Source: Bimuria novae-zelandiae CBS 107.79 (Eukaryota > Ascomycota > Dothideomycetes > Pleosporales > Didymosphaeriaceae). Taken from it: 31,396 bases of DNA. A model generated the notes under the pieces. It made no database searches. It saw only the letters and a program-made list of their open reading frames with translations, and was not told the origin of the DNA. The stretch is taken from assembly GCA_010015655.1 (NCBI GenBank), contig ML976826.1, positions 5,587 to 36,982 of the forward strand. Reading direction: 5' to 3'. A program made the translations under genes and the position numbers. Below, piece by piece: positions 22,744 through 31,396 of the stretch (the first letter of the stretch is position 1; the number at the start of each line of letters is the position of its first letter).

Positions 22744-24655
22744 CTAGCGGGTTGTTCGGCCATAATTGCGTACCATAGGTACGGGTACGGTACCTCTACT
22801 AGGAATAATACGCTCAAGCTCGGTATCTGAACCGCTGGAATACCCATACAAATGTGGTTGATATGCTTGTTGCAGCGGGAGGCGATAGGTAGGTTCGGGA
22901 CCACCAATGCGGAGCTGTGCTTGTCGTCGTAAATCATGCCAGTCACCTCGTAGTCCTTTACTCGTTAGGAATTCATCGATAGCTTGGTCAGCAGCTTTTT
23001 TTGACTTTATTCTTCGAAGATGTGAACGTAAAAGCACTTCGTGCTTTCCGTCTTTCATTAACATCTTAACGTAGGCATCGCCCATGCGCCTTTCTGTGCT
23101 GGGAAAAGAGGAGAATCCTATAATACGGTGAAAATTAGATGCCTCAGCCTTGGTGAATTTCCATCCCGCATTCACAAAATTATTTTTTCTGTTTTCTGGC
23201 AACTGTAAATACTGACTGGCGAATTCGCTCCCCACTTCAAAATCAGAGTGGTCGTACACTTTAAATGGGTCGTCGAATACAAGACGAAAAGAGCGAATAA
23301 ATGGAATGCCCGCCGCGTCATAGGCACATTTTGGTATCCACCCAAGGCAAATTCCTAGGGCTGGATGTCTTAGAAGTCCTGTAGGTACGTCTGTCGTAGG
23401 CGCGTCTGCCATAGGCACGTCTGCTGGCACGTCTGCCGTAGGCGCGTCCGCCATAGGCGCGTCTGCCGCAGTCATGTTCGCAGCCTTTGATCCTGAATTT
23501 CTTTTCAGAAGGTAATCCTGCCAACGTGGTGGGAAGTGAAACCTGGCGATAAGGAGGCCTAGGTAGTCATATGAGTTATCCAACATTTGTTTCTCTATCG
23601 CGAGCCCGGTCTGCTTGAAGCTGTCTTTGGTTCGGCGCATAGTCATAAAGCGCTCTTCCGGAATTTTATGTCCTTCAGGGATCGACTGATTAATCTTGCG
23701 AATTGATTCCACTGCTGCTTTGATGTCACCTTGACCTAAAAGTGCCTTTACGCTCTTTGTAGCAAGCCTATACAATTCTTTGATCTCCTCTGTAGGCTCC
23801 TTGTCGTCCCCTTCGATATCTTCCTCTTCTTCCCCCATGTCGATGTCGCTCTCATCGCTATCTCCGCCATACGCATTAGGAGCGAACTCTACACCCCAAG
23901 TGCGCATGTTCGCAGCCTTAGTCAGATTGTGTATCTCACCGTTTTTTGCTATTCTCATCTGCCATATTCCGTTATCTTCCAGGAACGCCCTCTCATTCTT
24001 ATATTTTGGGTCGATGCAAAATATACGGGCAAGATCGAGGACTATACTGGTTAGCGAAAAACTAAAAATAGATAGGAAAGTTAGCACACTTACTCTCTCG
24101 CGCTAAGCTAGCGACATTTAATTTAGTTTTGTCAGGATGCAGGATAAGCATTTTCTTTTTAAAAGCCGAATTAATCGTTTCCTCCTGGGATCCTGGGGGC
24201 ACATCTAATACATGATACGGTGTTGTTGCTTTAACAATACGTTCGGCTTCAGCGTATGCCCTGTCAGTGAAGAATTTATCGTCCTGATGTTTTACTGGTG
24301 GTGGAACCGGCTCTGGTCCTGCCGTCTCTTCTCCCTTGGATGAGGGGCCCGGCTCTGGTCTTGCCTTCCCTTTTCCCTTGGATGAAGGACCCAGCTCTGG
24401 TCCTGCCGTCTCTTCTCCCTTGGATGAGGGACCCGGCTCTGGTCTTGCCTTCCCTTTTCCCTTGGATGAGGGACCCGGCTCTGGTCCTGCCTTCCCTTTT
24501 CCCTTAGATAAGGAAGGCTGCTTTGCTAATTGTGCCTTTTCGTTACCGTTATCTTCCGCCAAACTACTAATGGACTCGACGGTTGGTTGCGGAGGTATAA
24601 TAGTTTTACGTGTTAGTGGAACAGAGCCTTCAACTTGTGGATCTAAGTTATCCAT
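22744..24655 (-). CDS. J-domain (DnaJ-like) protein with 14-residue repeats, two exons
   Basis: Exon 1 runs 24655-24094 and exon 2 runs 24041-22744. The 52-nt intron 24042-24093 has donor GTAAGT, a CGCTAAC branch-like site and acceptor TAG. Joined they give 619 residues in frame; unspliced, exon 1 stops within ten codons. Residues about 50-116 are tandem copies of a 14-residue unit (SSKGKGKARPEPGP and variants). The J domain follows at about 144-205 with HPD at 173-175; the splice junction falls inside it, and the reading after the junction continues its last helix. An acidic stretch lies near 248-275 and an Ala-Asp-Pro repeat near 378-410. The C-terminal 230 residues are unrecognised. J domains stimulate Hsp70 ATPase; no signal peptide or membrane segment is evident. 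The frame stays open upstream of the Met, see findings. Confidence 0.82.
24042..24093 (-). other. Intron of the J-domain gene
   Basis: The minus strand reads GTAAGT at the start, CGCTAACC 11-15 bases before the end, and TATAG at the end. Length 52 is typical of filamentous fungi. It is the only acceptor of three nearby that keeps the frame open (phase 1). Two closer AGs would introduce a stop or the wrong phase. Confidence 0.8.
24308..24508 (-). repeat. Tandem 42-bp coding repeats in the J-domain gene
   Basis: There are about five units of 42 bp, alternating between a KGKGKARPEPG form and a KGEETAGPELG form. This gives a long antisense open frame on the plus strand that is not a gene. Copy number is likely to vary between strains. 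Confidence 0.85.
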
Positions 24656-24918
24656 AGATAGATGTGGTGCATTGGAGATTGCTATCGCGGCATTTGCGGG
24701 TAAGAAGCCGTTGTCAGCTATGGCAGATGCTTCTAACTCTTAACACGGATTGACTGGCTTACTTATACTAGTGTTTAATGCCATAAATAGTCTATGGCTC
24801 GTGCTACGCTATATAAAGAGAGCGGCCTATTAAGGACCTTATGCGAGACTAATTAGGTTCCGTCGCAGCTATAAAAGCGCTCGCACTCACTAGTTACCAC
24901 CAGACACAACCAGATACA
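24656..24918. promoter_or_regulatory. Divergent promoter region between the J-domain gene and its neighbour
   Basis: On the plus strand TATAAAAG at 24870-24877 lies about 43 bp before the ATG at 24919. A second TATATAAA sits at 24810-24817. No clear TATA is seen for the minus-strand gene; its leader may include codons upstream of 24655. Confidence 0.5.
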
Positions 24919-25980
24919 ATGCCTAAGGTTCCATCGACATCACTTATCAAGGCATCCAGATCCTCTCATGGATCGGAAGCACGGAGGTCTGATAAAATTC
25001 CCGGTGTTCCCTAATTAAGATACTACCAATGGTCGCAGGTATCTTCGTAATGGATAGGAGCAAATCTCTAAACGCGACTAGAACTTTTTAAGCAGTATCC
25101 GGAGTGGCAGCTGTTACTCCTACAAGTGATTCTAACCGCTTTAGCCAACGAAGAGTTAAGTAGCATCGCTTAGTTTTTCATTGCACTGCATAGCTTAGCA
25201 CCATGCGACGGTTTAGACTGTCACGAGAACTGCATTGCCGGTCCCTGGCAAAAGCGTGTGTTTTCTGAGTTGATGAACAGGCAATACAAAATGCACAAGA
25301 TAGGGATGAGTTTGTTCCACGAGCTCATGGAGCATGCAGTACAAGTCCCGGAAAACGATCTATTAGATTATTGGAAGCATCTTTGTGACCTGCTCAAAAG
25401 AACGGATGACAAGAACAAATTACAGCTCTACCTAAGTCTAAGTGCAAGCCAGCGCGAGTTGCTTTATGTTGCGAACTAGGAAGCGATGTTTAACGTTTGG
25501 AAGGGTATAGAGGAATCTCAAAAGAAGTGAGGTCTGGTAACGAATAAAAATACAGGACTTATGGTTGCAACACCATACCTTATATCGAGATTACCAGGAC
25601 CAGATTCAAAGAAGCACTGTTCCAATACACGGTCAGACGGATGTTCGCCCCCACTACCAGGTATTGGCAGGCTCCTAAAAGCAGGACTAGAATGGGCAGG
25701 AGTGTCCGTGGAAGAAACCGTGCAAAGCATGTATGGCACGCATCACAAATTAAATACAAGATCGGCATTCGCGTTTCAACCGGGTGACGTGATCACAGAA
25801 TGGCCCAAATGCAAACACATAACTTGTTCCTCCTGTTCATGGATAGGTAGGTGTCCAGTTTCTAGCTGTATGGAAGAGCCAACCACTCCTCAGATCAAGG
25901 CGGAGGAAGAAGGAGTACCAGAAGGCTTGTTGCAGTGGATGCAAAGATTTGAATCGGTCGATTCAGACCTTGTTATGTAG
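24919..25980 (+). pseudogene. Unrecognised gene inactivated by six RIP-type stop codons
   Basis: A single frame of 353 codons runs from ATG 24919 (A at -3) to TAG 25978. It is interrupted by TAA at 25012, 25048 and 25069, TAG at 25171 and 25477, and TGA at 25528. Each is one C-to-T change from CAA, CAG or CGA, and no frameshift is needed. The middle part is helical and Leu/Lys-rich (about residues 110-200). The C-terminus has a Cys/His cluster (C-K-H-I-T-C-S-S-C and a C-P-V-S-S-C, about residues 290-310) that could bind zinc. The family is unknown to me. It is divergent from the J-domain gene and 264 bp away. An intron over the second and third stops (GTATCT...GACTAG) is an alternative, but would not remove the others. 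Confidence 0.7.
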
Positions 25981-27748
25981 TATGTAGTGGCAAGATTGCA
26001 TTATGTTTCCTGTATAAGTTCGCTAGTCGCTGCCTTTACGCTCGCATGCCAGACGCTGCTTGCGCAGGCGCACCAATCGCCTCCGCGGCTCCTGTGATGC
26101 TTCTCGTTTCTTCCGCCTAAGCGTTGATGACGTTTCGGGCTCTTGAATTTTGCGGTCCTTATTGTTGAGTTTTGTGCGTGGGGTAACGTGTATCCTTGCG
26201 TAGCGAGACGCACAGTGTGGCGAGACAAATAAGGGGTACTTTGACTTTTAGCAGCTACAACATTGTACACACAGCGAATACCGCCGGAACTTTTCTAAAA
26301 TACCCTGCTGGGGCTAATATTGAATGTCCATGATCGATTCTTCCCTTAAAATTACCTTTGCATCGTCGCTTCCGAGTCTGATTTGTCCTGCACCTTCTTT
26401 TGTTGCATAACAGAATTCCCTTTCTGCGGCGCCAACGTTAAGCACTCATCGCTCTATATTTCTATAGAATAGCCTTATCCAAGCCTTAGAACCCCCCTCT
26501 GATGCTTATAAGCTATCATCAGCCTTGCGCACGCTGTCGCGGACAAATTCATGCCGGGCCGCTATGTTAATTGGTACTTGCAGCGGAAGCGAACCACTAA
26601 ACCCTGCTAATACAAGATGACTCCGCGGGTAATTTACTATCAATCTAGGCTCTGCGCATCGCACACGCGCTTCGGAATAAAAGTAAATCCGGCTGAGGAT
26701 TAGGAGCAGCAGAATGACTCAGCCAGCCCGGCGCTTGTTTGGTCAGCCAACGCATATCAGGCGTCCCCGCCCAAACCTCAGCCTTGTGTCAACCAACTTA
26801 ATTCTACGTAAACACCAGAATTCGCCACCCTACAAGATCATGGCCGGTGTGGGTCGGCCGTTCCCCCTACCTGTGGTGGCAATCGCCACTGTGATGTCAT
26901 TTAAAAGACTGTAGATAACACTTACAATCGTGCTTACACACCTAATGCCCTTCTATGTTCGCACTAGCTTAATATTTCCCATCTGCCACTCGTTTAATAT
27001 TCTAAGCGCTAACGTTGTGTCTGGATACTGTACATTGCTTAGCGAATAGAGCTTCACCTTATTCTCACGACACTCGCCAACCCCTGCATGACTGACACAG
27101 CGTAGCTAATGTGAAAATGTGTGCTGGATTAAAAATTTCTAATAATTATAACAGCATAGCCTGAATTCACAAACATAGCCTCCTCTACTGCCGGCAGGGG
27201 GACGGCACCTATACGCGCGTTAGCAGCTTATATAACAATCTCTGGATCAAATGGAAACATCCTAGACCTCTCCTAGGCGGAAAGTATTATTCTACGCTTA
27301 AAAGTTTCCATTCCAATACTATAATAGGCATGTGGGAATTAGATATTATTGCACTTGCCCCACCTAGTCCTTATTTCTATCTAGATAGTCTTCTTGTGAC
27401 TACGCTTTAATGGCCAGAAATACACGATGTGGAGCAGCTGCCGCTAGTGAAACACGTGTTTAAGCAAGCGAAAATGAAGTAATACTGCTCTCAACGCAAT
27501 ACTCAGAGAACTCGATAGTCAGGTGGCTACTTCAGCGGTGGAAATTAAGCAATCGCCATGCGCCTTTCTACCGCGCGCGTCTCTGTTGTCTGTAGAACTG
27601 AACCCCTCAAATTCTAGGTATTATTAGTGCGGATATTGACATTATGATCGTTCACTGTTTGGAACTGAGGGGTGTGTGTGTTATTCGTGCGAAACTGGTT
27701 CCTCCTTCGGAATTTAGTGCAATGTCATTCTTGGCCCCAACTTCCTAA
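25981..27748. other. Intergenic region with no supported gene
   Basis: Only short open frames occur (89 codons at 26001-26270 minus, 66 codons at 26714-26914 plus), with no domain signature. Stretches near 27190-27480 are TA-rich with several TAG/TAA in each frame, perhaps an old mutated relic. An 8-bp inverted pair ACCCCTCA / TGAGGGGT is at about 27603 and 27667. It may contain the 3' UTRs of both flanking genes. Confidence 0.6.
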
Positions 27749-29530
27749 TCAAGGCGTCCTATTGCTCTCCGAATGACTCCGCTTAACCCCTGAAAAGAAA
27801 ATATCTAAGATAAAGACTATCTCTTCATGTATTATTTCTCTTTTCACTTGCACGGTCATAACGCGACTTTCAAAAGGAAATGTTGTCTGTATCTCGTCTA
27901 GCTCCTGTGCAAGCTCGAATGGAGTTTCTTCTTCTAGAACCTTTCTTAGGCTCACTTGACTCAACACAGTGCTCTTCGGACCTTCGATTTTTTCGTGCAC
28001 CGTTCTAATATAAATATGCATTGAAGGATACCCTCGTTTAGTGGAAAGATGCATCAGAGTTAGAACTACCACGAAAGCGGGACCGTTGCTCTTAGCAAAG
28101 TAAAGTGCGGCCCGTATGCCGCGCCGATCATCACCCCAGATCGCTGAGTTGTCCTTGTAGTTCCATTGTTTAACGATAGACCCAGTAACGGTTGAGGTCA
28201 CAATAGGATACTGGCAATAAAGAGCTTTGTGGAACTGAACCCCCAGTTCCTTTCCATATTTGTGAAGGCAGCAGCGGTAAAGATTTTGTGGTTCGGATTG
28301 CCAGAAAGGCTCTGCTTCATGGAGATAGATGTTCTGACTACTTGACTCTGCTGCTAGCGAGTATTCAAGGTTGACAAGATCTTCATCAGCGCTACGGTAG
28401 TATTCAACTTCTGACTCCAAATGCCTTGACCTGTACACTGGTTTGATTGGAATCGCCATGGCAGTACTGAGGTTACTCCTATAGCGGCATTGGAGTATTG
28501 CAAGGCGAGTATGGGGCTTTGCTGAAAGGCTATGACGTAAGACACGAAGATGGATCTGGATTCCTCTGTTTGTAGTAACGTACGGTTCCGTCTTTGTCGT
28601 ATAGGGGATGATATCTGCACATCCGCTGAAAGCAGATGGATGAGGCGCAAGTACCCCGATACCTTGAGGTGGTCGTTCCAGTAGGCGGTTTGATGATCCA
28701 TAGGCAGTAGTGGGGAAGTTGTAATTCCACGCGAATAGACTGTGGTCGTAGGTACGTTTCATTATTTCTCCTTGTAACCGGGCATAGGCTCTCTCCCCCT
28801 CGCCGTACAAGAGCGGCATGTTGACTCCGAAGATGCCCATCAAGCAGTACGCAAGATCCTCAATCTTGGTGGTCTCTCGTCTAGAAGCCCAAGACATTTT
28901 CTGTGCAATGCTTTTGGTGTACAGAAAGGTCCGATCGCAAATCACATCTGTATCGATCCCAGTTATGTCTGAGATCTCCTTTGAAAGCTCTTTCTTCTCG
29001 CCAATCTGAGCCCAACCTGAGTCATAGAAGTATAGCGTACTTGGAGCTATAAGTTCTTGAAGCGTCCAGCCCCTTTCGAACCAGCGAGCTTTGGAGAATG
29101 ACGACGGAGTGGATCTTGGTGAAGGTGGTTGGGTTATTGGTGAAGCTCCTGGGGTTATCGGCTCAGAATCGACCTCAAGCACGATGACCAATGTTTTGGG
29201 TGCTAGCTTTACACCATCGAGATGTGCAAAGCAGATTTGACACTTTCGATACCAGCGGAACATTGAGTTGATCGCTTCGGAGAGTTCGGCTGATGAGGTC
29301 TTGTCAATGCAACAAGTATCAATCCATATATATTTGCACCCATGTTTTTCTGCTTCTGCAGCCGATCTGATTATCTTGATCCAGCCAATTTTTCCTACAC
29401 CTGAGCCGGCCATAATGTCTTGGAAGGTCACCTCTTCATCTCCCCATGTATGTGACAGAGCAGCGTATTTTGGGACATCTGGCCCGTTGAATGTTTCTAA
29501 CTTGAGGGTGATTACGTTAAGCAGTCGCAT
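27749..29530 (-). CDS. HET-domain protein (heterokaryon incompatibility type)
   Basis: It is a single uninterrupted frame of 593 residues with the HET hallmarks in order: YAALSHTWGDEEVTF (22-36), KYIWIDTCCIDK (67-77), ARWFERGWTLQELIAP (149-163), and MSWASRRETTKIEDLAYCLMG followed by IFGVNMPLLYGEGE (212-246). A Pro/Ser-rich segment (about 123-146) is inserted before the RWF block. The C-terminal 320 residues match the usual divergent tail of this family in length but carry no motif that I can name. HET-domain proteins trigger cell death or growth arrest on recognition of non-self, typically in the cytoplasm; the partner here is unknown. No RIP stops are present and composition is normal, so it looks intact. 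The start is the first Met and matches the short N-terminus typical of the family. Confidence 0.93.
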   Translation of the reverse strand: MRLLNVITLKLETFNGPDVPKYAALSHTWGDEEVTFQDIMAGSGVGKIGWIKIIRSAAEAEKHGCKYIWIDTCCIDKTSSAELSEAINSMFRWYRKCQICFAHLDGVKLAPKTLVIVLEVDSEPITPGASPITQPPSPRSTPSSFSKARWFERGWTLQELIAPSTLYFYDSGWAQIGEKKELSKEISDITGIDTDVICDRTFLYTKSIAQKMSWASRRETTKIEDLAYCLMGIFGVNMPLLYGEGERAYARLQGEIMKRTYDHSLFAWNYNFPTTAYGSSNRLLERPPQGIGVLAPHPSAFSGCADIIPYTTKTEPYVTTNRGIQIHLRVLRHSLSAKPHTRLAILQCRYRSNLSTAMAIPIKPVYRSRHLESEVEYYRSADEDLVNLEYSLAAESSSQNIYLHEAEPFWQSEPQNLYRCCLHKYGKELGVQFHKALYCQYPIVTSTVTGSIVKQWNYKDNSAIWGDDRRGIRAALYFAKSNGPAFVVVLTLMHLSTKRGYPSMHIYIRTVHEKIEGPKSTVLSQVSLRKVLEEETPFELAQELDEIQTTFPFESRVMTVQVKREIIHEEIVFILDIFFSGVKRSHSESNRTP

Positions 29531-30076
29531 TCCTAATGATCGAGAATTTTCCAGTGGGAGGTTGTGTTGGAAGAGCAGATGGTCCTACAAACAGCGATTT
29601 CTTGCTAGATGACTAGGCAGCAGCTTATGCGAGCCGAATTTTAGACCAATTTATTCATTATATTTGGCAAGGGGTTGCGCTGCAAGGCTTCCATAAACGA
29701 CAGTCTCCAGCCACACCTAGAGGCGGTCAGACCCGAACAGGACCCACCACGGTAGCTGAAATGAAGCCAGAAATAGTTGCGCACAGTCGAACAGTCCCGC
29801 GAAAAGTATTTTTTGTCTATCACTAACTATTTCCGGCAGTTTCGGGACCAACCTACCTGCATGCCTTGATGACGTGGCAGCCAACGTTTCCGGTGAACCA
29901 TAGCTGCATCTGCTTCAAGGTAGTCCAGCCGCTCGCTGGAACAGCCACTTCCGACAGGCGGGGTGAGGGGCTGAGGAGAGCACGCTTCGCCCGGTTACTG
30001 CTTTGGCGTGCACTGCTGTTACGATCCTAATTCCACACCCTACTGGTCAAAATCGGGACTAGAAAAATATCGGTGG
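29531..30076. other. Spacer upstream of the HET gene, possible promoter
   Basis: No supported gene lies here; a 60-codon frame at 29641-29823 minus has no recognisable features. The part next to 29530 presumably holds the HET promoter. The part next to 30077 is the flank of the LINE insertion. Confidence 0.5.
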
Positions 30077-30119
30077 GATCGATTGATTGATTGATTGATG
30101 ATGATGATGATGATGATGT
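30077..30119 (-). repeat. LINE 3' tail of short tandem repeats
   Basis: On the plus strand GATT units (30081-30096) pass into GAT/ATG units (to 30118). On the minus strand this is the 3' end of the element. Non-poly(A) simple-repeat tails are known for some I- and Tad-type LINEs. Confidence 0.75.
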
Positions 30120-30296
30120 CCATTTGGCTGTGCGGGGGTTTTCGCCCTATGTAGCCCCACTTCTAGCTAAGCCTAATTATTATCTAGCCCTGTCTGTATT
30201 GGTCTCAAAACCTCATTCCTCAGCCCATTCCTGTTGGACCTGCTAGTGGACTCCGTTATGATTCTCCTGCCTGAGGACCACTATGTCTATGCGCGG

Positions 30297-31396
30297 TTAA
30301 TTCTCCGATGACGGATTTAGCCTCCCCGTTCTGCGTGCAAACTTGATGGTCGTGTAGACTATGTCTACGTTAGGTTTCCACCGGTTAATGGGACCGTCCG
30401 GGCTAGAGCCATCCGGGTTCGTGTGCGGTGATCTTCCACCGAGCATGTAGGATAGGTCGCCATACCTGTCCCCCGCTTCTCTAATCATATCCTCACGGAG
30501 GTTTGCGTATCTTCGGCATTGAAATAGAAAATGGCGAGTGTCTTCCTTGCCCTGGCCGCATTCACATTGGTCACCGCTATCTGCTCCTATTCTTACGAGA
30601 AAAGCTCGGAGCTTCGAGTGGCCTGTCCGGAGCTGGGCTAATGTCTGCGCTTCTTCTCTTGTTAAGGTGTCGTAGAGCAGCCTCACATGTGCTCCCGGAA
30701 GTGCTATGTCTAGTTGTTTAAGGTGTCTTCCTGTCGTCCACTCTTTGATTGGCTTCGACATCGGTATTGCTCCCTTGAGTTTCGAGGCGCCTACTGATCG
30801 AAACCTGTACTGGAGTCCTGGCAAAGTCACCACCTCACTTTGGGGTTTCGTGGCCGTCCTCGCGAATTCGTTGGCGGCCTCGTTCCCTGGTATGTCAGAA
30901 TGGGACGGGACCCAGGCGAGCTGAATCCTCTGGCCATCCCTCTCGCAGAGGGCTTGTGTGACGTGTGTGATTATTGACTGCCCACCCTGACGAGCTGGCT
31001 TCGCGATCGCCTGAAGCGCAGACATGGAGTCCGAATATACTGTTGCGCCAGGCAGCGTTGGGATAGTCGCTAGTATGGCTCTTGCCCAATCAACAGCTTC
31101 CTTGATGGCGGCCAGTTCTGCAATGTAGACGTTCATCATGTCAGTGGTCCCTATTGTGCGTCTTTCTTGAGAGACCGCTCTCCCGTCCTCCCAGATTACT
31201 ACGCTGTATCCCACCTTTTTGTTTTTCATAGACGCGTCTGTGAACAGTTGTACTTCCCGGCCCTGCATGTCGATGCACCTGTTTTTGGCTTCCTCTCTGT
31301 CTGTGTGGAGGCCTATTCTTCGCTTGTGGAGTCGTCCCCACGGCGGTATAGCGAATCCATTGATAGTTTCCATGTCCGTGAGGGAGTGTCTGAAGG
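30297..31396 (-). CDS. LINE ORF2 C-terminal part: RNase H and zinc knuckle, partial
   Basis: The frame is open to the window edge, so the Met at 31373 is internal and the RT lies outside. Numbering from that Met, RNase H shows FTDAS (Asp46), AELAAIKEA (Glu86), YSDSMSAL (Asp115) and WVPSHSDIPGNEAANEF. The fourth acidic residue of the family is expected in the last block (GNExAD), but reads Asn168. A CECG...HFLFQC knuckle follows (Cys270, Cys272, His281, Cys286), then a short basic tail and TAA at 30297. The product would remove RNA from the RNA-DNA hybrid during reverse transcription. The Asn change is one transition from Asp and may mean that the copy is impaired, although the frame itself is intact here. 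Confidence 0.88.
   Translation of the reverse strand, partial: FRHSLTDMETINGFAIPPWGRLHKRRIGLHTDREEAKNRCIDMQGREVQLFTDASMKNKKVGYSVVIWEDGRAVSQERRTIGTTDMMNVYIAELAAIKEAVDWARAILATIPTLPGATVYSDSMSALQAIAKPARQGGQSIITHVTQALCERDGQRIQLAWVPSHSDIPGNEAANEFARTATKPQSEVVTLPGLQYRFRSVGASKLKGAIPMSKPIKEWTTGRHLKQLDIALPGAHVRLLYDTLTREEAQTLAQLRTGHSKLRAFLVRIGADSGDQCECGQGKEDTRHFLFQCRRYANLREDMIREAGDRYGDLSYMLGGRSPHTNPDGSSPDGPINRWKPNVDIVYTTIKFARRTGRLNPSSEN

Larger units (their letters stand above)
30077..31396 (-). mobile_element. 3' end of a second, little-mutated LINE
   Basis: The minus strand carries an RNase H plus C-terminal zinc knuckle typical of fungal LINE ORF2, a 3' UTR of about 180 bp, and a tandem-repeat tail of CAT and CAAT units at 30077-30119. 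The rest of the element lies beyond the right edge. CpA is not depleted. Its RNase H sequence is clearly different from that of the left LINE, so it belongs to another lineage. Confidence 0.88.

Noticed and set aside
24298..24743. Plus-strand frames rich in Leu/Pro or Gly/Pro over the J-domain gene
   Set aside because: They are antisense to the 42-bp coding repeats, which keep all frames open.
26001..26270. 89-codon minus-strand frame after the unknown gene
   Set aside because: No domain, biased basic composition and no homologous feature recognised; likely chance.
27603..27674. Short inverted repeat ACCCCTCA / TGAGGGGT as terminator or element ends
   Set aside because: Eight bases about 60 bp apart, with no target duplication; too weak.

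Overview
The window looks like nuclear DNA of a filamentous ascomycete (Pezizomycotina). Three things support this: an intact HET-domain gene, fungal-type LINE and Ty1/copia retrotransposons, and pervasive C-to-T decay at CpA on both strands. That decay turns TGG, CAA and CAG codons into stops while leaving the reading frame unshifted, which is the signature of repeat-induced point mutation (RIP). A closer taxon cannot be named from the sequence alone.

Layout. (1) 1-5084 is a heavily RIPed Tad/I-like LINE on the minus strand: RNase H at the left edge, then reverse transcriptase, AP-endonuclease and a CCHC-knuckle ORF1. Its RT is split by a 222-bp element (1416-1637) with TG...CA ends and a 5-bp target duplication. 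(2) 5085-10486 is a complete, only mildly RIPed Ty1/copia element on the minus strand (copia-1) with 213-bp LTRs and duplication TAGTT, inserted in the LINE. (3) Only 36 bp further, a second, heavily RIPed copia element on the plus strand (copia-2, from 10528) has its 3' LTR lost in a run of Ns (15805-16329). (4) 16330-17023 is mostly ordinary-composition spacer. (5) 17024-22585 is copia-3, plus strand, 216-bp LTRs, duplication AGCCA, a close relative of copia-2. (6) 22591-25980 holds a divergent gene pair: a two-exon J-domain protein gene (minus) and an unrecognised gene (plus) killed by six in-frame stops that are each one C-to-T change from Gln or Arg. (7) 25981-27748 is spacer. (8) 27749-29530 is an intact HET-domain gene (minus). 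(9) 30077-31396 is the 3' end of a second, little-mutated LINE (minus) with RNase H and a short tandem-repeat tail.

The window reads as a transposon nest with RIP beside accessory fungal genes. The copia elements share a half-tRNA-iMet-type primer site, a CXCX4HX4C Gag knuckle and a purine tract in mid-pol that copies the 3' polypurine tract. No wholly new system is proven. The points most worth a second look are the J-domain gene with its RIPed divergent neighbour, the putative central polypurine tract, and the 222-bp insertion.
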